Notes: a model not told the origin generated them from the letters alone. DNA of 5,273 bases from Dehalococcoidia bacterium (GCA_030745955.1 JASLNQ010000167.1:1-5273); one strand, 5' to 3'; numbered from the stretch's first letter, positions 1 to 5,263 are shown. Translations and numbers: made by a program.

Positions 1-1
1 T

Positions 2-55
2 CACGCGTATAAATTGGTTGCATCGATCATCACTAGGGATCGGATAGGCCAGTAG
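2..55 (+). CDS. possible C-terminal tail of an upstream gene (partial)
   Basis: The frame starting at base 2 is open from the window edge to a TAG at 53-55 and reads HAYKLVASIITRDRIGQ. It ends five bases before the TTG start of the first DUF488 gene, which is typical operon spacing. The other two forward frames also close inside this stretch, at 10-12 and 45-47, so the choice rests only on the spacing. Seventeen residues are too few to identify a family. It may equally be non-coding leader sequence. Confidence 0.22.
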   Translation, partial: HAYKLVASIITRDRIGQ

Positions 56-60
56 CTGTT

Positions 61-675
61 TTGAATCATCTTTTTACACTAGGACACTCAACTCACTCGA
101 TTGGGGACTTTGTAGACCTACTTCAGAAACATGAAGTTTCGAGTGCAATTGATGTTCGATCGAATCCCTATAGTCAATACACACCTCAGTTCAACCGGCA
201 AGCGATTGAGCAAGCACTGGGCGAATTCGGGATTGCATACGAATTCGCGGGTGATTCATTAGGTGCCAGATCCGCTGACCCGCAAATGTATAAGCTCGGT
301 GTTGTCAATTTTGGCGCGTTGAGCACCAGCGCAGCCTTTAACACAGGCATTCGGCGTATCGAGGAGCTTTCAGCCGATCAGAGAATTGCGATTGTTTGCA
401 CGGAAAAAGATCCCGTAACTTGCCATCGGGGCGTATTAGTTGCGCGTTCGCTGGTAGACAAAGGATTTGCTATCGACCACATCCTGGCTGATGGAGAACT
501 CGAATCTCATAGCGATATGGAAGATCGCATGGTGACTGAATCGGGACTCCCATACGCGACACTGTTCGATGACCACCAAGAAATCGTAAAGCAGGCGTAT
601 TCGATCATCGGGCGAAGAATCGCCTGGAAAGACCCGGAGTACGTTGAACCAAGTGAGGCTTACTTAGAACACTGA
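61..675 (+). CDS. DUF488 family protein, TIGHS-type (204 aa)
   Basis: This is a full-length member of the DUF488 family, whose biochemical role is not established as far as I know. Family hallmarks in order are TLGHS at residues 6-10, DVRSNP at 31-36 followed by a Tyr/Ser/Phe/Asn-rich stretch, LGAR at 67-70, and the C-terminal signature C113-x-E115-x5-C121-H122-R123, followed by an ILADG segment at 141-145. The paired Cys and adjacent His/Arg suggest a metal- or thiol-based site, but this is inference. No signal peptide or membrane helix is seen, so it is probably cytoplasmic. The start is TTG at 61: an in-frame stop at 34-36 leaves no other start upstream, and TLGHS lies where the family N-terminus normally does. 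No good Shine-Dalgarno is visible. The stop overlaps the next start by one base, so the two genes are very likely co-translated. Base composition is poorer in G+C than the genes beyond 1125. Confidence 0.88.
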   Translation: MNHLFTLGHSTHSIGDFVDLLQKHEVSSAIDVRSNPYSQYTPQFNRQAIEQALGEFGIAYEFAGDSLGARSADPQMYKLGVVNFGALSTSAAFNTGIRRIEELSADQRIAIVCTEKDPVTCHRGVLVARSLVDKGFAIDHILADGELESHSDMEDRMVTESGLPYATLFDDHQEIVKQAYSIIGRRIAWKDPEYVEPSEAYLEH

Positions 676-1109
676 TGGACATATTCACTATCGGATTTAC
701 GAAAACCTCTGCTGAAAGATTTTTTAACCGGCTTGAACAAGCCGGGGTCAAGTCGTTGGTAGATGTCAGGCTCAACAATCAATCGCAATTAGCCGGCTTT
801 GCCAAAAACCAAGATCTGAAGTACTTCCTAGATCGACTGGTAAACGTCACATATATGCACGAAGCGTTACTTGCACCGACTCAAGAAATGCTGTCGTCGT
901 ACAGAAAAAAAAAGATCGATTGGGACACCTACGAGTCGATGTATCTAGATCTCATGAAAGAACGAGAAGTAGCAAGCAAAATGCGACCTGAAGAGTTCGA
1001 ATCAGCCTGTCTGCTGTGTAGCGAGGATACCGCGCATATGTGCCATCGCCGACTACTCGCCGAGTACCTGGCCTCTCACTGGGGTGATGTCAAAATCGTG
1101 CATCTCTAG
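675..1109 (+). CDS. DUF488 family protein, TIGFTK-type (144 aa)
   Basis: This second DUF488 protein is shorter and belongs to a different subfamily from its partner. It has TIGFTK at residues 5-10 (instead of TIGHS), DVRLNN at 30-35, a basic KKK run at 78-80, and the same C-terminal signature C115-x-E117-x5-C123-H124-R125. It ends in a VKIVHL tail typical of this short form. The ATG at 675 shares its A with the TGA of the upstream gene (TGATG). The nearest purine-rich stretch (GAGG, 655-658) is too far away to act well, so translation is probably coupled to the first gene. The divergence between the two proteins argues against a recent duplication. It fits a conserved pair that works together, perhaps as a heteromer. 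Function is unknown; tandem DUF488 genes often sit in variable or defence-rich islands, but nothing here proves that role. Confidence 0.87.
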   Translation: MDIFTIGFTKTSAERFFNRLEQAGVKSLVDVRLNNQSQLAGFAKNQDLKYFLDRLVNVTYMHEALLAPTQEMLSSYRKKKIDWDTYESMYLDLMKEREVASKMRPEEFESACLLCSEDTAHMCHRRLLAEYLASHWGDVKIVHL

Positions 1110-1124
1110 AACGGCACCCCACAC

Positions 1125-1436
1125 CTAAATTGATCCACCTGCGGACCGTTCGTTGCAGCGGTCCTGGATTTCGTAGGCTTTTTTCTCGAACGGGTGCTTT
1201 CTGCCGCCTCCGTACCTGATCGACAGCAGCAGGTAGGCGACAAGCCATGGCAGCACGAGCCACTTGACCTGGTCGATCCAGTGCCGGTGCTCGTGTTGCT
1301 GGACGCATTCGTCGTCCCAAACTTGCGGTTCGTAAAACACGAAAGGCCAGATAGTGGTCGCATGGACACGCGTCGGGAACGGGCGCGGGATTTTCGGTAC
1401 ACGTATTTCTATTCGGCCACCTGAAATTCTGAGCAT
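1125..1436 (-). CDS. small zincin-like protein with HExxH motif and one hydrophobic helix (103 aa)
   Basis: Numbering from the ATG at 1436, residues 48-52 read HEHRH, a zinc-binding HExxH motif. A hydrophobic segment follows at about 59-73 (WLVLPWLVAYLLLSI), then HPFEKKAYE at 81-89, with E84 or E89 as a possible third ligand. The order HExxH, helix, H-P-x-E-x-x-A is a layout seen in very small zincins (minigluzincin or DUF4157-like), where the Glu after the HP completes the site. It may be a membrane-attached protease or an inactive relative; substrate is unknown. The ATG at 1436 is preceded by GGAAG at 1445-1449 with eight bases of spacing. An upstream in-frame ATG at 1451 adds five residues but lacks a clear ribosome binding site. 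The gene is convergent with the DUF488 pair, with 15 bases between the stops, and shares the higher G+C of the right-hand region. Alternative: a spurious frame, made unlikely by the ordered motif. Confidence 0.66.
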   Translation of the reverse strand: MLRISGGRIEIRVPKIPRPFPTRVHATTIWPFVFYEPQVWDDECVQQHEHRHWIDQVKWLVLPWLVAYLLLSIRYGGGRKHPFEKKAYEIQDRCNERSAGGSI

Positions 1437-1570
1437 GTTACCGTCTTCCATGGGGTTGAGATTCGATGCTGGAAGTGTAAATCATCTGCGGTTGAATGGG
1501 CTTCGGGTGACGGACGTTGTGGGACAGGCAGGGCGGTGGGAGTGCAGGTGTGGTAGGTTCCCTTTGAGGG

Positions 1571-1830
1571 AGGGTTAGCGTGTGAGTGATAGCCGGGAAT
1601 GCCAACACTTTTCGATCGCAAACACCGCGTCCCCGCCCCGGATCCCTCGGCTTCGAGGACTTCGCTCGGGAAATCAGGTTTTACCTGAGGCAGCCAGCAA
1701 AGGTGGAGGGTGTGGGGGATAGCTACAAGCGGCAACGCTTTTCAGTCACAAGAACCGCTACCCCGCCCCGGGTCCCTCGACTCCGATGACTGCGCTCGGG
1801 AAATCAGGTTTTGACTGTGGCATCCAGTAA
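1571..1830. repeat. imperfect tandem duplication, two 130-bp units
   Basis: Units 1571-1700 and 1701-1830 align end to end at a constant offset of 130 bases without gaps. Counting by eye gives about 99 of 130 identical positions (roughly 76%). The best conserved blocks are CCCCGCCCCG at 1631 and 1761, and GCTCGGGAAATCAGGTTTT starting near 1664 in unit 1 and 1794 in unit 2. The least conserved block is at 1591-1600 against 1721-1730. The absence of indels over 130 columns at this divergence is unusual for a neutral intergenic duplication. It could be a two-copy intergenic repeat element or an old duplicated regulatory or RNA module. I do not recognise the family. Confidence 0.82.
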
Positions 1831-1902
1831 AAAATCCCATCCTGAGGCTCTCGAAGGACGGCACGCAAAGCACGCACCAACCAATCCCACCAAGCCGTCA
1901 TC

Positions 1903-1933
1903 CCCTCCCCGATTTTCCAACCGAAGGGGAGGG
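1903..1933. repeat. C-rich/G-rich inverted repeat (hairpin)
   Basis: CCCTCCCC at 1903-1910 pairs perfectly with GGGGAGGG at 1926-1933 across a 15-base loop. No T-run follows, so it is not a standard intrinsic terminator. It resembles the 'CCCTCCCC...GGGGAGGG' intergenic hairpins found dispersed in many bacterial genomes. A related but different hairpin lies at 3938-3957. Confidence 0.55.
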
Positions 1934-1964
1934 ACCTCTCGTATACATGCTCGAGATCACTTTT

Positions 1965-1982
1965 CTAAGGTGGAAACCTTAG
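1965..1982. repeat. perfect 7-bp hairpin with GGAA (GNRA-type) tetraloop
   Basis: CTAAGGT at 1965-1971 pairs with ACCTTAG at 1976-1982 around the loop GGAA, which fits the stable GNRA tetraloop class on the plus-strand transcript. Its 3' arm overlaps the first two bases of the dispersed repeat copy at 1981. It lies 127 bases upstream of the ThuA-like start, so it might be part of a leader RNA or of the repeat element. No terminator T-run follows. Confidence 0.45.
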
Positions 1983-2008
1983 ATCCCTCCGCTCCGGTCG
2001 GAATGACG
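1981..2008 (+). repeat. dispersed 28-bp hairpin repeat, copy 1
   Basis: This copy matches 2823-2850 at 25 of 28 positions. The core is CTCCGCTCCGGTCG followed by an ATGACG end. Inside it, ATCCC at 1983-1987 can pair with GGAAT at 2000-2004 with one mismatch. It belongs to the general class of short intergenic palindromic repeats ending in 'ATGAC' that occur in many copies in some bacterial genomes. It sits upstream of the ThuA-like gene. Confidence 0.65.
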
Positions 2009-2108
2009 GTGGGCGCAGTTGGGGGGCTTTGGATGTATGATCTGCCGACTATGGTGGGCTGAAATTTTTCGCTTGCCGGGTGATCGGCGAGCACCTGGAG
2101 AGGGTCAG

Positions 2109-2762
2109 ATGGCAGACGCTGTATTTCTTGGCGGAGACCGATATCACAAGGCCGAGGAGGCGCATGCGGGCATTGGGCCGGTGCTCGAAAAAGCCGGGCT
2201 GGACGTTCACTACACCGACGATTTTGCCTCGATTGACGCCAAGTTGCTGGAGGGGGCCAGGTTGTTGGTTTTCCTGCGGGACGGCATGGAGTGGCCGAAC
2301 GGTCACGACGCGCCCCCGGAACGCTGGATGCAGCCGCACCAGGAGGAAGCGATCGAGCAGTTCGTTTTGAACGGCGGTTCGTTCCTTGTGATGCACAATT
2401 CGGCCTGGAACTACCCGTGGGACGGTGGCTATCGCCGGACGGTCGCCGGCTATTTCCAGTTCCACCCGCCGTACATGCATTTCGATGTCCATATCACCGA
2501 CAGGGACCACCCGATTACCCGGGGTGTTGAAGATTACGAGATAGAGGACGAGCAGCACTTCATCTGGTTCGACGCCGGCCGGGTCGACCTGTTCGCCACG
2601 AGCCAGGGCAAGGACGGCCGGGAGTCGGCTTCGGGTTACTCGTACGAGTACGGGGAGGGCCGGGTCGCCTACCTTGCGAACGGTCACCGGCTGGTGGTTT
2701 TACAGAATCCTTCAGTGCAGAAGCTGTTGACGAATGCGGTGAACTGGCTTTTGCGGAGGTAG
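2109..2762 (+). CDS. ThuA-like domain protein (217 aa)
   Basis: This is a single-domain ThuA-like protein, of the class I glutamine amidotransferase-like fold first named from trehalose utilisation genes. Members are linked to carbohydrate catabolism, but the reaction of most is unproven. Visible hallmarks are the N-terminal strand with GGDRYH at residues 8-13, the helix-strand unit FVLNGGSFLVMHNSAW at 85-100 (nucleophile-elbow region; a His rather than Cys is present), DRDHPITRGV at 131-140, DEQHF at 147-151, and GEGRVAYLANGH at 182-193 with a closing NWLL. The length matches a complete domain with no signal peptide, so it is probably cytoplasmic. The ATG at 2109 was chosen because GGAGAGG at 2097-2103 lies five bases upstream. 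A longer frame from 2019 adds 30 residues unlike the family. The next gene, on the same strand 150 bases on, is a lactonase-like propeller, which supports a sugar or sugar-acid role by inference. Confidence 0.87.
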   Translation: MADAVFLGGDRYHKAEEAHAGIGPVLEKAGLDVHYTDDFASIDAKLLEGARLLVFLRDGMEWPNGHDAPPERWMQPHQEEAIEQFVLNGGSFLVMHNSAWNYPWDGGYRRTVAGYFQFHPPYMHFDVHITDRDHPITRGVEDYEIEDEQHFIWFDAGRVDLFATSQGKDGRESASGYSYEYGEGRVAYLANGHRLVVLQNPSVQKLLTNAVNWLLRR

Positions 2763-2807
2763 GGACCGGAGGGAGACTCTAAGGTCGATGCACTCCAGAG
2801 GTCACGC

Positions 2808-2871
2808 CAGCAAGCTAACATCAGATCTCTCCGCTCCGGTCGAGATGACGATATCGAGAGGTTGGCTGCTG
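2808..2871. repeat. imperfect long inverted repeat enclosing the second dispersed repeat copy
   Basis: The left arm at 2808-2819 (CAGCAAGCTAAC) pairs with the right arm at 2861-2871 (GTTGGCTGCTG) with one bulged A and one G-U pair. CTCTC at 2827-2831 can extend the stem with GAGAG at 2856-2860, as an alternative to the inner hairpin of the repeat. It may be a small palindromic element or a leader structure upstream of the SMP-30-like gene. Confidence 0.45.
2823..2850 (+). repeat. dispersed 28-bp hairpin repeat, copy 2
   Basis: This copy matches 1981-2008 at 25 of 28 positions and lies in the gap between the ThuA-like and SMP-30-like genes. ATCTC at 2825-2829 pairs perfectly with GAGAT at 2842-2846. 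Compared with copy 1, one stem pair has changed from C-G to T-A on both sides, which points to the hairpin being kept rather than the sequence. Each copy sits in the gap directly upstream of an enzyme gene. Confidence 0.65.
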
Positions 2872-2912
2872 ACCGGTAGCGGATGGGTGATAGCAATTAA
2901 GGGACGATTCAG

Positions 2913-3800
2913 ATGAGCGTGGAAACCAGGGACGATAGGTTCGGGCAGATTATTGAACCGGACGCCGAGCTTGAGCAGGTTGCGACGGGGTTCATTTTCA
3001 CCGAGGGGGCGACGTGGGACGCGAAGAGGCAGGAGTTGATCTTCAGCGACATGCCGGGCGATATTGTGCGGAAGTGGTCGGCGGCGGCGGGCGTGACGGT
3101 GTTCCGCCAGCCCAGCGGTAAAGCGAACGGCCACTACTTCGATCTTGATGGCCGGCTGGTGTCTGTTGAGCACGCGAACAGCCGGGTGATTCGCGAGGAG
3201 CACGACGGGTCGATCACGGTGCTGGCGACTCATTACGGTGACAAAGAGCTGAACAGCCCGAACGACGTGATTGTGAAGTCGGACGGGGCGATCTACTTTT
3301 CCGATCCCACTTACGGGCGGATGGAGGGTTTCGGGCTGCTGCGTGAGCAGGACCTGGACTTCCAGGGTGTGTACCGGATCGACCCGGTTTCAGGCGAACT
3401 CAGCCTGCTGGCTTCCGATTTCGGGCAGCCGAACGGTCTGACTTTTACGCTCGGTGAGAAGCAGCTGTTTATCAATGACACCGACCACGGGCATGTCCGC
3501 GTTTACGACGTCGCCGACGATGGCAGCATATCCGGTGGTGATGTGTGGGCGGTTCCCGAGGGGCCGGGCGATGGCGGCTGCGACGGGATGAAGATCGATT
3601 CGAAGGGCAATCTTTTCACCGCTGGCCCGGGTGGTATTCACGTTTACGCTCCTGACGCGACGTGCCTCGGTGTGATCGGGGTGCTAGAGGTGGCGGCGAA
3701 TTTCACGTGGGGCGATGACGATTTGAGGACGCTCTACATAACTGCTTCGACTTCGCTTTACCGTATCCGGGTGGAGGTGCCGGGCCGGAGTGTTTCCTGA
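2913..3800 (+). CDS. SMP-30/gluconolactonase-like six-bladed beta-propeller (295 aa)
   Basis: This protein belongs to the SMP-30/gluconolactonase/LRE-like family, metal-dependent propellers that typically hydrolyse sugar lactones or related esters. Residues lining up with the known metal and substrate site are visible: E31 in FTEGATWD (like Glu18 of SMP-30), N117 in NSPNDVIV (like Asn103), N174 in GQPNGLTF (like Asn154) and D224 in CDGMKID (like Asp204). Blade repeats such as VKSDGAIYFSDPTYG (122-136) and IDSKGNLFTAGPGGIHVY (228-245) are clear. All key residues are present, so it should be active; the exact substrate cannot be read. No signal peptide is seen, so it is probably cytoplasmic. 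The ATG at 2913 follows AAGGGA at 2899-2904 with eight bases of spacing. It follows the ThuA-like gene by 150 bases on the same strand; the two could act in one sugar-acid pathway, but the repeat-filled gap argues for separate control. Confidence 0.9.
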   Translation: MSVETRDDRFGQIIEPDAELEQVATGFIFTEGATWDAKRQELIFSDMPGDIVRKWSAAAGVTVFRQPSGKANGHYFDLDGRLVSVEHANSRVIREEHDGSITVLATHYGDKELNSPNDVIVKSDGAIYFSDPTYGRMEGFGLLREQDLDFQGVYRIDPVSGELSLLASDFGQPNGLTFTLGEKQLFINDTDHGHVRVYDVADDGSISGGDVWAVPEGPGDGGCDGMKIDSKGNLFTAGPGGIHVYAPDATCLGVIGVLEVAANFTWGDDDLRTLYITASTSLYRIRVEVPGRSVS

Positions 3801-4005
3801 CGTTTTTTCCGGGGACGGATTTGCTTGTTTGCTTCTGACTCTCATGGTGGGAGTTGGGGGGTGAGGGGTGGTCGCTGGTCAGGCAGTTCGCCTTCGATGG
3901 CTTTACACTGGCGTCGGCACATTCCCCCTCAACCTGACCTTCTCCCGAGGGAGAAGGAATTGATCTGCACACGAAAAATACTCAGCCAGTTGGAGAACGG
4001 AATCT
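3801..4005. other. intergenic gap between lactonase-like and ABM genes
   Basis: No gene is visible here. A run of six T lies at 3803-3808 just after the stop, but I cannot find a convincing stem before it. The central part is G+T-rich on the plus strand. The 3' half carries the hairpin at 3938-3957, and GGAG at 3992-3995 plus GGA at 3999-4001 precede the next start. Confidence 0.4.
3938..3957. repeat. near-perfect palindrome CCTTCTCCC-GA-GGGAGAAGG
   Basis: The left arm at 3938-3946 is fully complementary to the right arm at 3949-3957 with a two-base centre; in RNA the innermost pair would open to a four-base loop. It is preceded by CCCCCTCAACCTGA (3924-3937), which gives the element the look of the common 'CCCTCACCCT...CTCTCCC...GGGAGAGG' dispersed repeats of several phyla. 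No T-run follows, so it is more likely a repeat than a terminator. Confidence 0.6.
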
Positions 4006-4311
4006 ATGATCACCCTTCACGTTTACCTGGTGCCTAAGGCGGGGCGGGCTGCGGAGCTGCAGGCGGCTATTCGAGATCCGTGGATATCGACGATGTCGGA
4101 GCAGCCGGGGTTCGTCCAGGCGGCGATGTTGACGCCGTTCGGGGATGAGGATTCCGACGATATCGAGGTGGTGTCGTACTGGGAGTCGGAGGAGCTGCGG
4201 CTTGAGTGGGTCGCCCGGCCGGTCCATGACCGGGTGTTCGAGCCGATCATGGAGTTGGCGGAGAGCGTTTCGCCGACGGTGAAGACGGTGGGTCACAGCT
4301 GGAACGCGTGA
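4006..4311 (+). CDS. ABM-domain (antibiotic biosynthesis monooxygenase-like) protein (101 aa)
   Basis: This is a small dimeric alpha-beta barrel type protein (ABM / dimeric ferredoxin-like fold). The N-terminal strand ITLHVYLVPKAGRAAELQAAIR (residues 2-23), the turn QPGFVQAAML at 33-42, and the strand-helix DIEVVSYWESEELRLEWVARPVHDRVFEPI at 52-81 follow the family order, and about 100 residues is the usual full length. Members include quinone-forming monooxygenases, haem-degrading enzymes and many of unknown role. No haem-binding or cofactor residue can be assigned, so a small-molecule oxygenase or binding role is inference. The ATG at 4006 follows GGA at 3999-4001 and GGAG at 3992-3995. The gene stands alone with gaps of about 205 and 214 bases on either side. 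A run of eight T at 4314-4321 directly follows the stop, but no strong stem precedes it. Confidence 0.8.
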   Translation: MITLHVYLVPKAGRAAELQAAIRDPWISTMSEQPGFVQAAMLTPFGDEDSDDIEVVSYWESEELRLEWVARPVHDRVFEPIMELAESVSPTVKTVGHSWNA

Positions 4312-4525
4312 GGTTTTTTTTATGGGGAGTTGGTGCCTTTAGCCGTCAATCGTGCCGATGGAACTGATCCCGGTGGTGGGGGTGAGTTTAATGCGCCCAA
4401 TCCCGGTTTGTACTGAAGCCGCCCTGGGAGTTGGCATCGTGAAAGTGGAGAATCGGCTAGGATTGTCGGAGGTTGCCGATCCATGCCAGTGACAGTCCAC
4501 CGTTTTGACAGAGCGGCGTTGATCA
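4312..4525. other. intergenic gap upstream of the sensor gene
   Basis: No coding potential is convincing here on either strand. It begins with an eight-T run (4314-4321), which may help transcription end although only the weak near-palindrome around CAGCTG at 4296-4301 lies before it. ATCGGC at 4452-4457 and GCCGAT at 4475-4480 form a six-base inverted repeat with a 17-base spacer, a possible but unproven operator. A TTGACA at 4505-4510 has no matching -10 upstream of the start. Confidence 0.35.
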
Positions 4526-5200
4526 ATGAAATCCCGGGCTTCGAACACAAGAATTCCTGAAACGGGATCGCCAGTCCTCCGGAAGCGAGCCATCTGGTCG
4601 CGGTATTCCGACATTGGCCTACAGCGTCGTGTGATGGCGTATGCGTTCATCGGGCTCACGAGCCTGGCGGCGATCTATGCATTCGTGGCGCTGGATGCGG
4701 TGGACAAGAGCACTGACGCCATACTGCGCGAGCGCCTGAATTTGGCGACTACGGTCGCGCGGACGATCGACCAGACCATCGTCGCAAGCAAATCGCTGGT
4801 TGAACTCACTGCCAGCGATCTCGCCTCGGCCCGTTCCGAGCCGGGCGAGTTGACAGGTCACGAGATCGCCATGCTCGAGTCCCTGGGCGCGTCATTAGCG
4901 GGCGCGAATGCCGGAGTCTTTCCCGAGAGTGTGATTCTGTTTGACGGTGAAGGGCAGGCAGTGTGGGAGTCGCACCTGCGTTCCGACGGAGGGAGCGCCA
5001 TTCCGACACCGGAGTTATTTGACGCCACGGCCCAGCCATCGGTCGTGGCAAGTGAACACGGCGATTCCACCCTTGCGATCGGTGCTGACATTTCCGGGGA
5101 TTCGGAGCTGGCGTACCTTAGCGCCGTGATTCTTCCGTCGCACGGACTCCTGGCGGTCTCTGATCCGGCAGAGACGGCATTCGGCGAGTACCGGATGTGA
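4526..5200 (+). CDS. membrane-anchored extracytoplasmic sensor region without output domain (224 aa)
   Basis: The N-terminus is basic (LRKRAIWSRYSDIGLQRR, residues 18-35), followed by one membrane helix at about 37-57 (VMAYAFIGLTSLAAIYAFVAL). A long polar helix DKSTDAILRERLNLATTVARTIDQTI at 60-85 and a probable Cache-like globular sensor domain run to the end. This is the usual N-terminal half of a sensor histidine kinase or a similar receptor, placing the domain outside the membrane. The protein stops at residue 224, right after LLAVSDPAETAFGEYRM, where such receptors normally enter a second membrane helix, HAMP and kinase. All three frames meet stops within about 30 bases, so a simple frameshift does not restore an output domain. 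It is either a deletion remnant or a sensor-only protein acting through a partner. The ATG at 4526 lacks a strong ribosome binding site; a start at 4634 (residue 37) would remove the basic segment and is less likely. Confidence 0.68.
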   Translation: MKSRASNTRIPETGSPVLRKRAIWSRYSDIGLQRRVMAYAFIGLTSLAAIYAFVALDAVDKSTDAILRERLNLATTVARTIDQTIVASKSLVELTASDLASARSEPGELTGHEIAMLESLGASLAGANAGVFPESVILFDGEGQAVWESHLRSDGGSAIPTPELFDATAQPSVVASEHGDSTLAIGADISGDSELAYLSAVILPSHGLLAVSDPAETAFGEYRM

Positions 5201-5218
5201 CCTGCCCCCCAATAACTA

Positions 5219-5247
5219 AACCAGGGTGAATGTTAGAAACTCTGGTT
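5219..5247. promoter_or_regulatory. hairpin between the sensor gene and the next gene
   Basis: AACCAGGG at 5219-5226 can pair with CTCTGGTT at 5240-5247 over eight positions including one G-U pair, with a 13-base loop. It ends four bases before the ribosome binding site of the gene starting at 5264. No T-run follows, so it may be a leader structure or operator rather than a terminator. Confidence 0.35.
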
Positions 5248-5263
5248 AATGAAGGGGGTAGAA

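Larger units (their letters stand above)
1437..2108. other. long intergenic stretch rich in repeats and hairpins, no gene seen
   Basis: Several open frames cross this stretch, but their translations are Pro/Arg/Ser-rich, match no family I recognise, lack ribosome binding sites, and lie over direct and inverted repeats. The contents I can support are a short inverted repeat (TCCCT at 1559-1563 with AGGGA at 1567-1571), a 130-bp tandem duplication, a C-rich/G-rich hairpin, a perfect GGAA-loop hairpin, and one copy of a dispersed hairpin repeat. The part at 1437-1470 should hold the promoter of the minus-strand zincin-like gene, but I see no confident -35/-10 pair. The last part should hold the promoter of the ThuA-like gene. 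Confidence 0.6.

Noticed and set aside
24..42. CGATC/GATCG inverted repeat upstream of the first DUF488 gene as an operator
   Set aside because: Five-base arms with a nine-base spacer are expected by chance, and the stretch may be the end of another gene.
1409..1735. Minus-strand open frame of about 108 residues
   Set aside because: Its product lacks any recognisable motif and overlaps both the zincin-like gene start and the tandem repeat.
1586..1789. Plus-strand open frame across the tandem repeat
   Set aside because: It lies over the 130-bp duplication, is Arg/Pro-rich, has no ribosome binding site and resembles no family.
1571..1830. CRISPR array
   Set aside because: There are only two units, they are 130 bases long and diverged, and there is no short repeat-spacer pattern.
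1811..2062. Plus-strand open frame beginning inside repeat unit 2
   Set aside because: It runs through several hairpins and a dispersed repeat; the composition is unlike a protein and no start signal is visible.
2049..2687. Long minus-strand open frame opposite the ThuA-like gene
   Set aside because: It is a mirror of G+C-rich coding on the plus strand, where the ThuA family motifs are clear.
4314..4321. Intrinsic terminator after the ABM gene
   Set aside because: The T-run is good, but only a weak near-palindrome precedes it, so it is noted in the gap entry and not called.
4505..4510. TTGACA as a -35 box for the sensor gene
   Set aside because: A -10 at normal spacing would fall inside the coding region after the start, and no TATAAT-like sequence is there.
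5190..5226. Frameshift at the CCCCCC run after the sensor gene
   Set aside because: The run lies after the stop, and each of the three frames closes by about 5226, so no shift restores an output domain.
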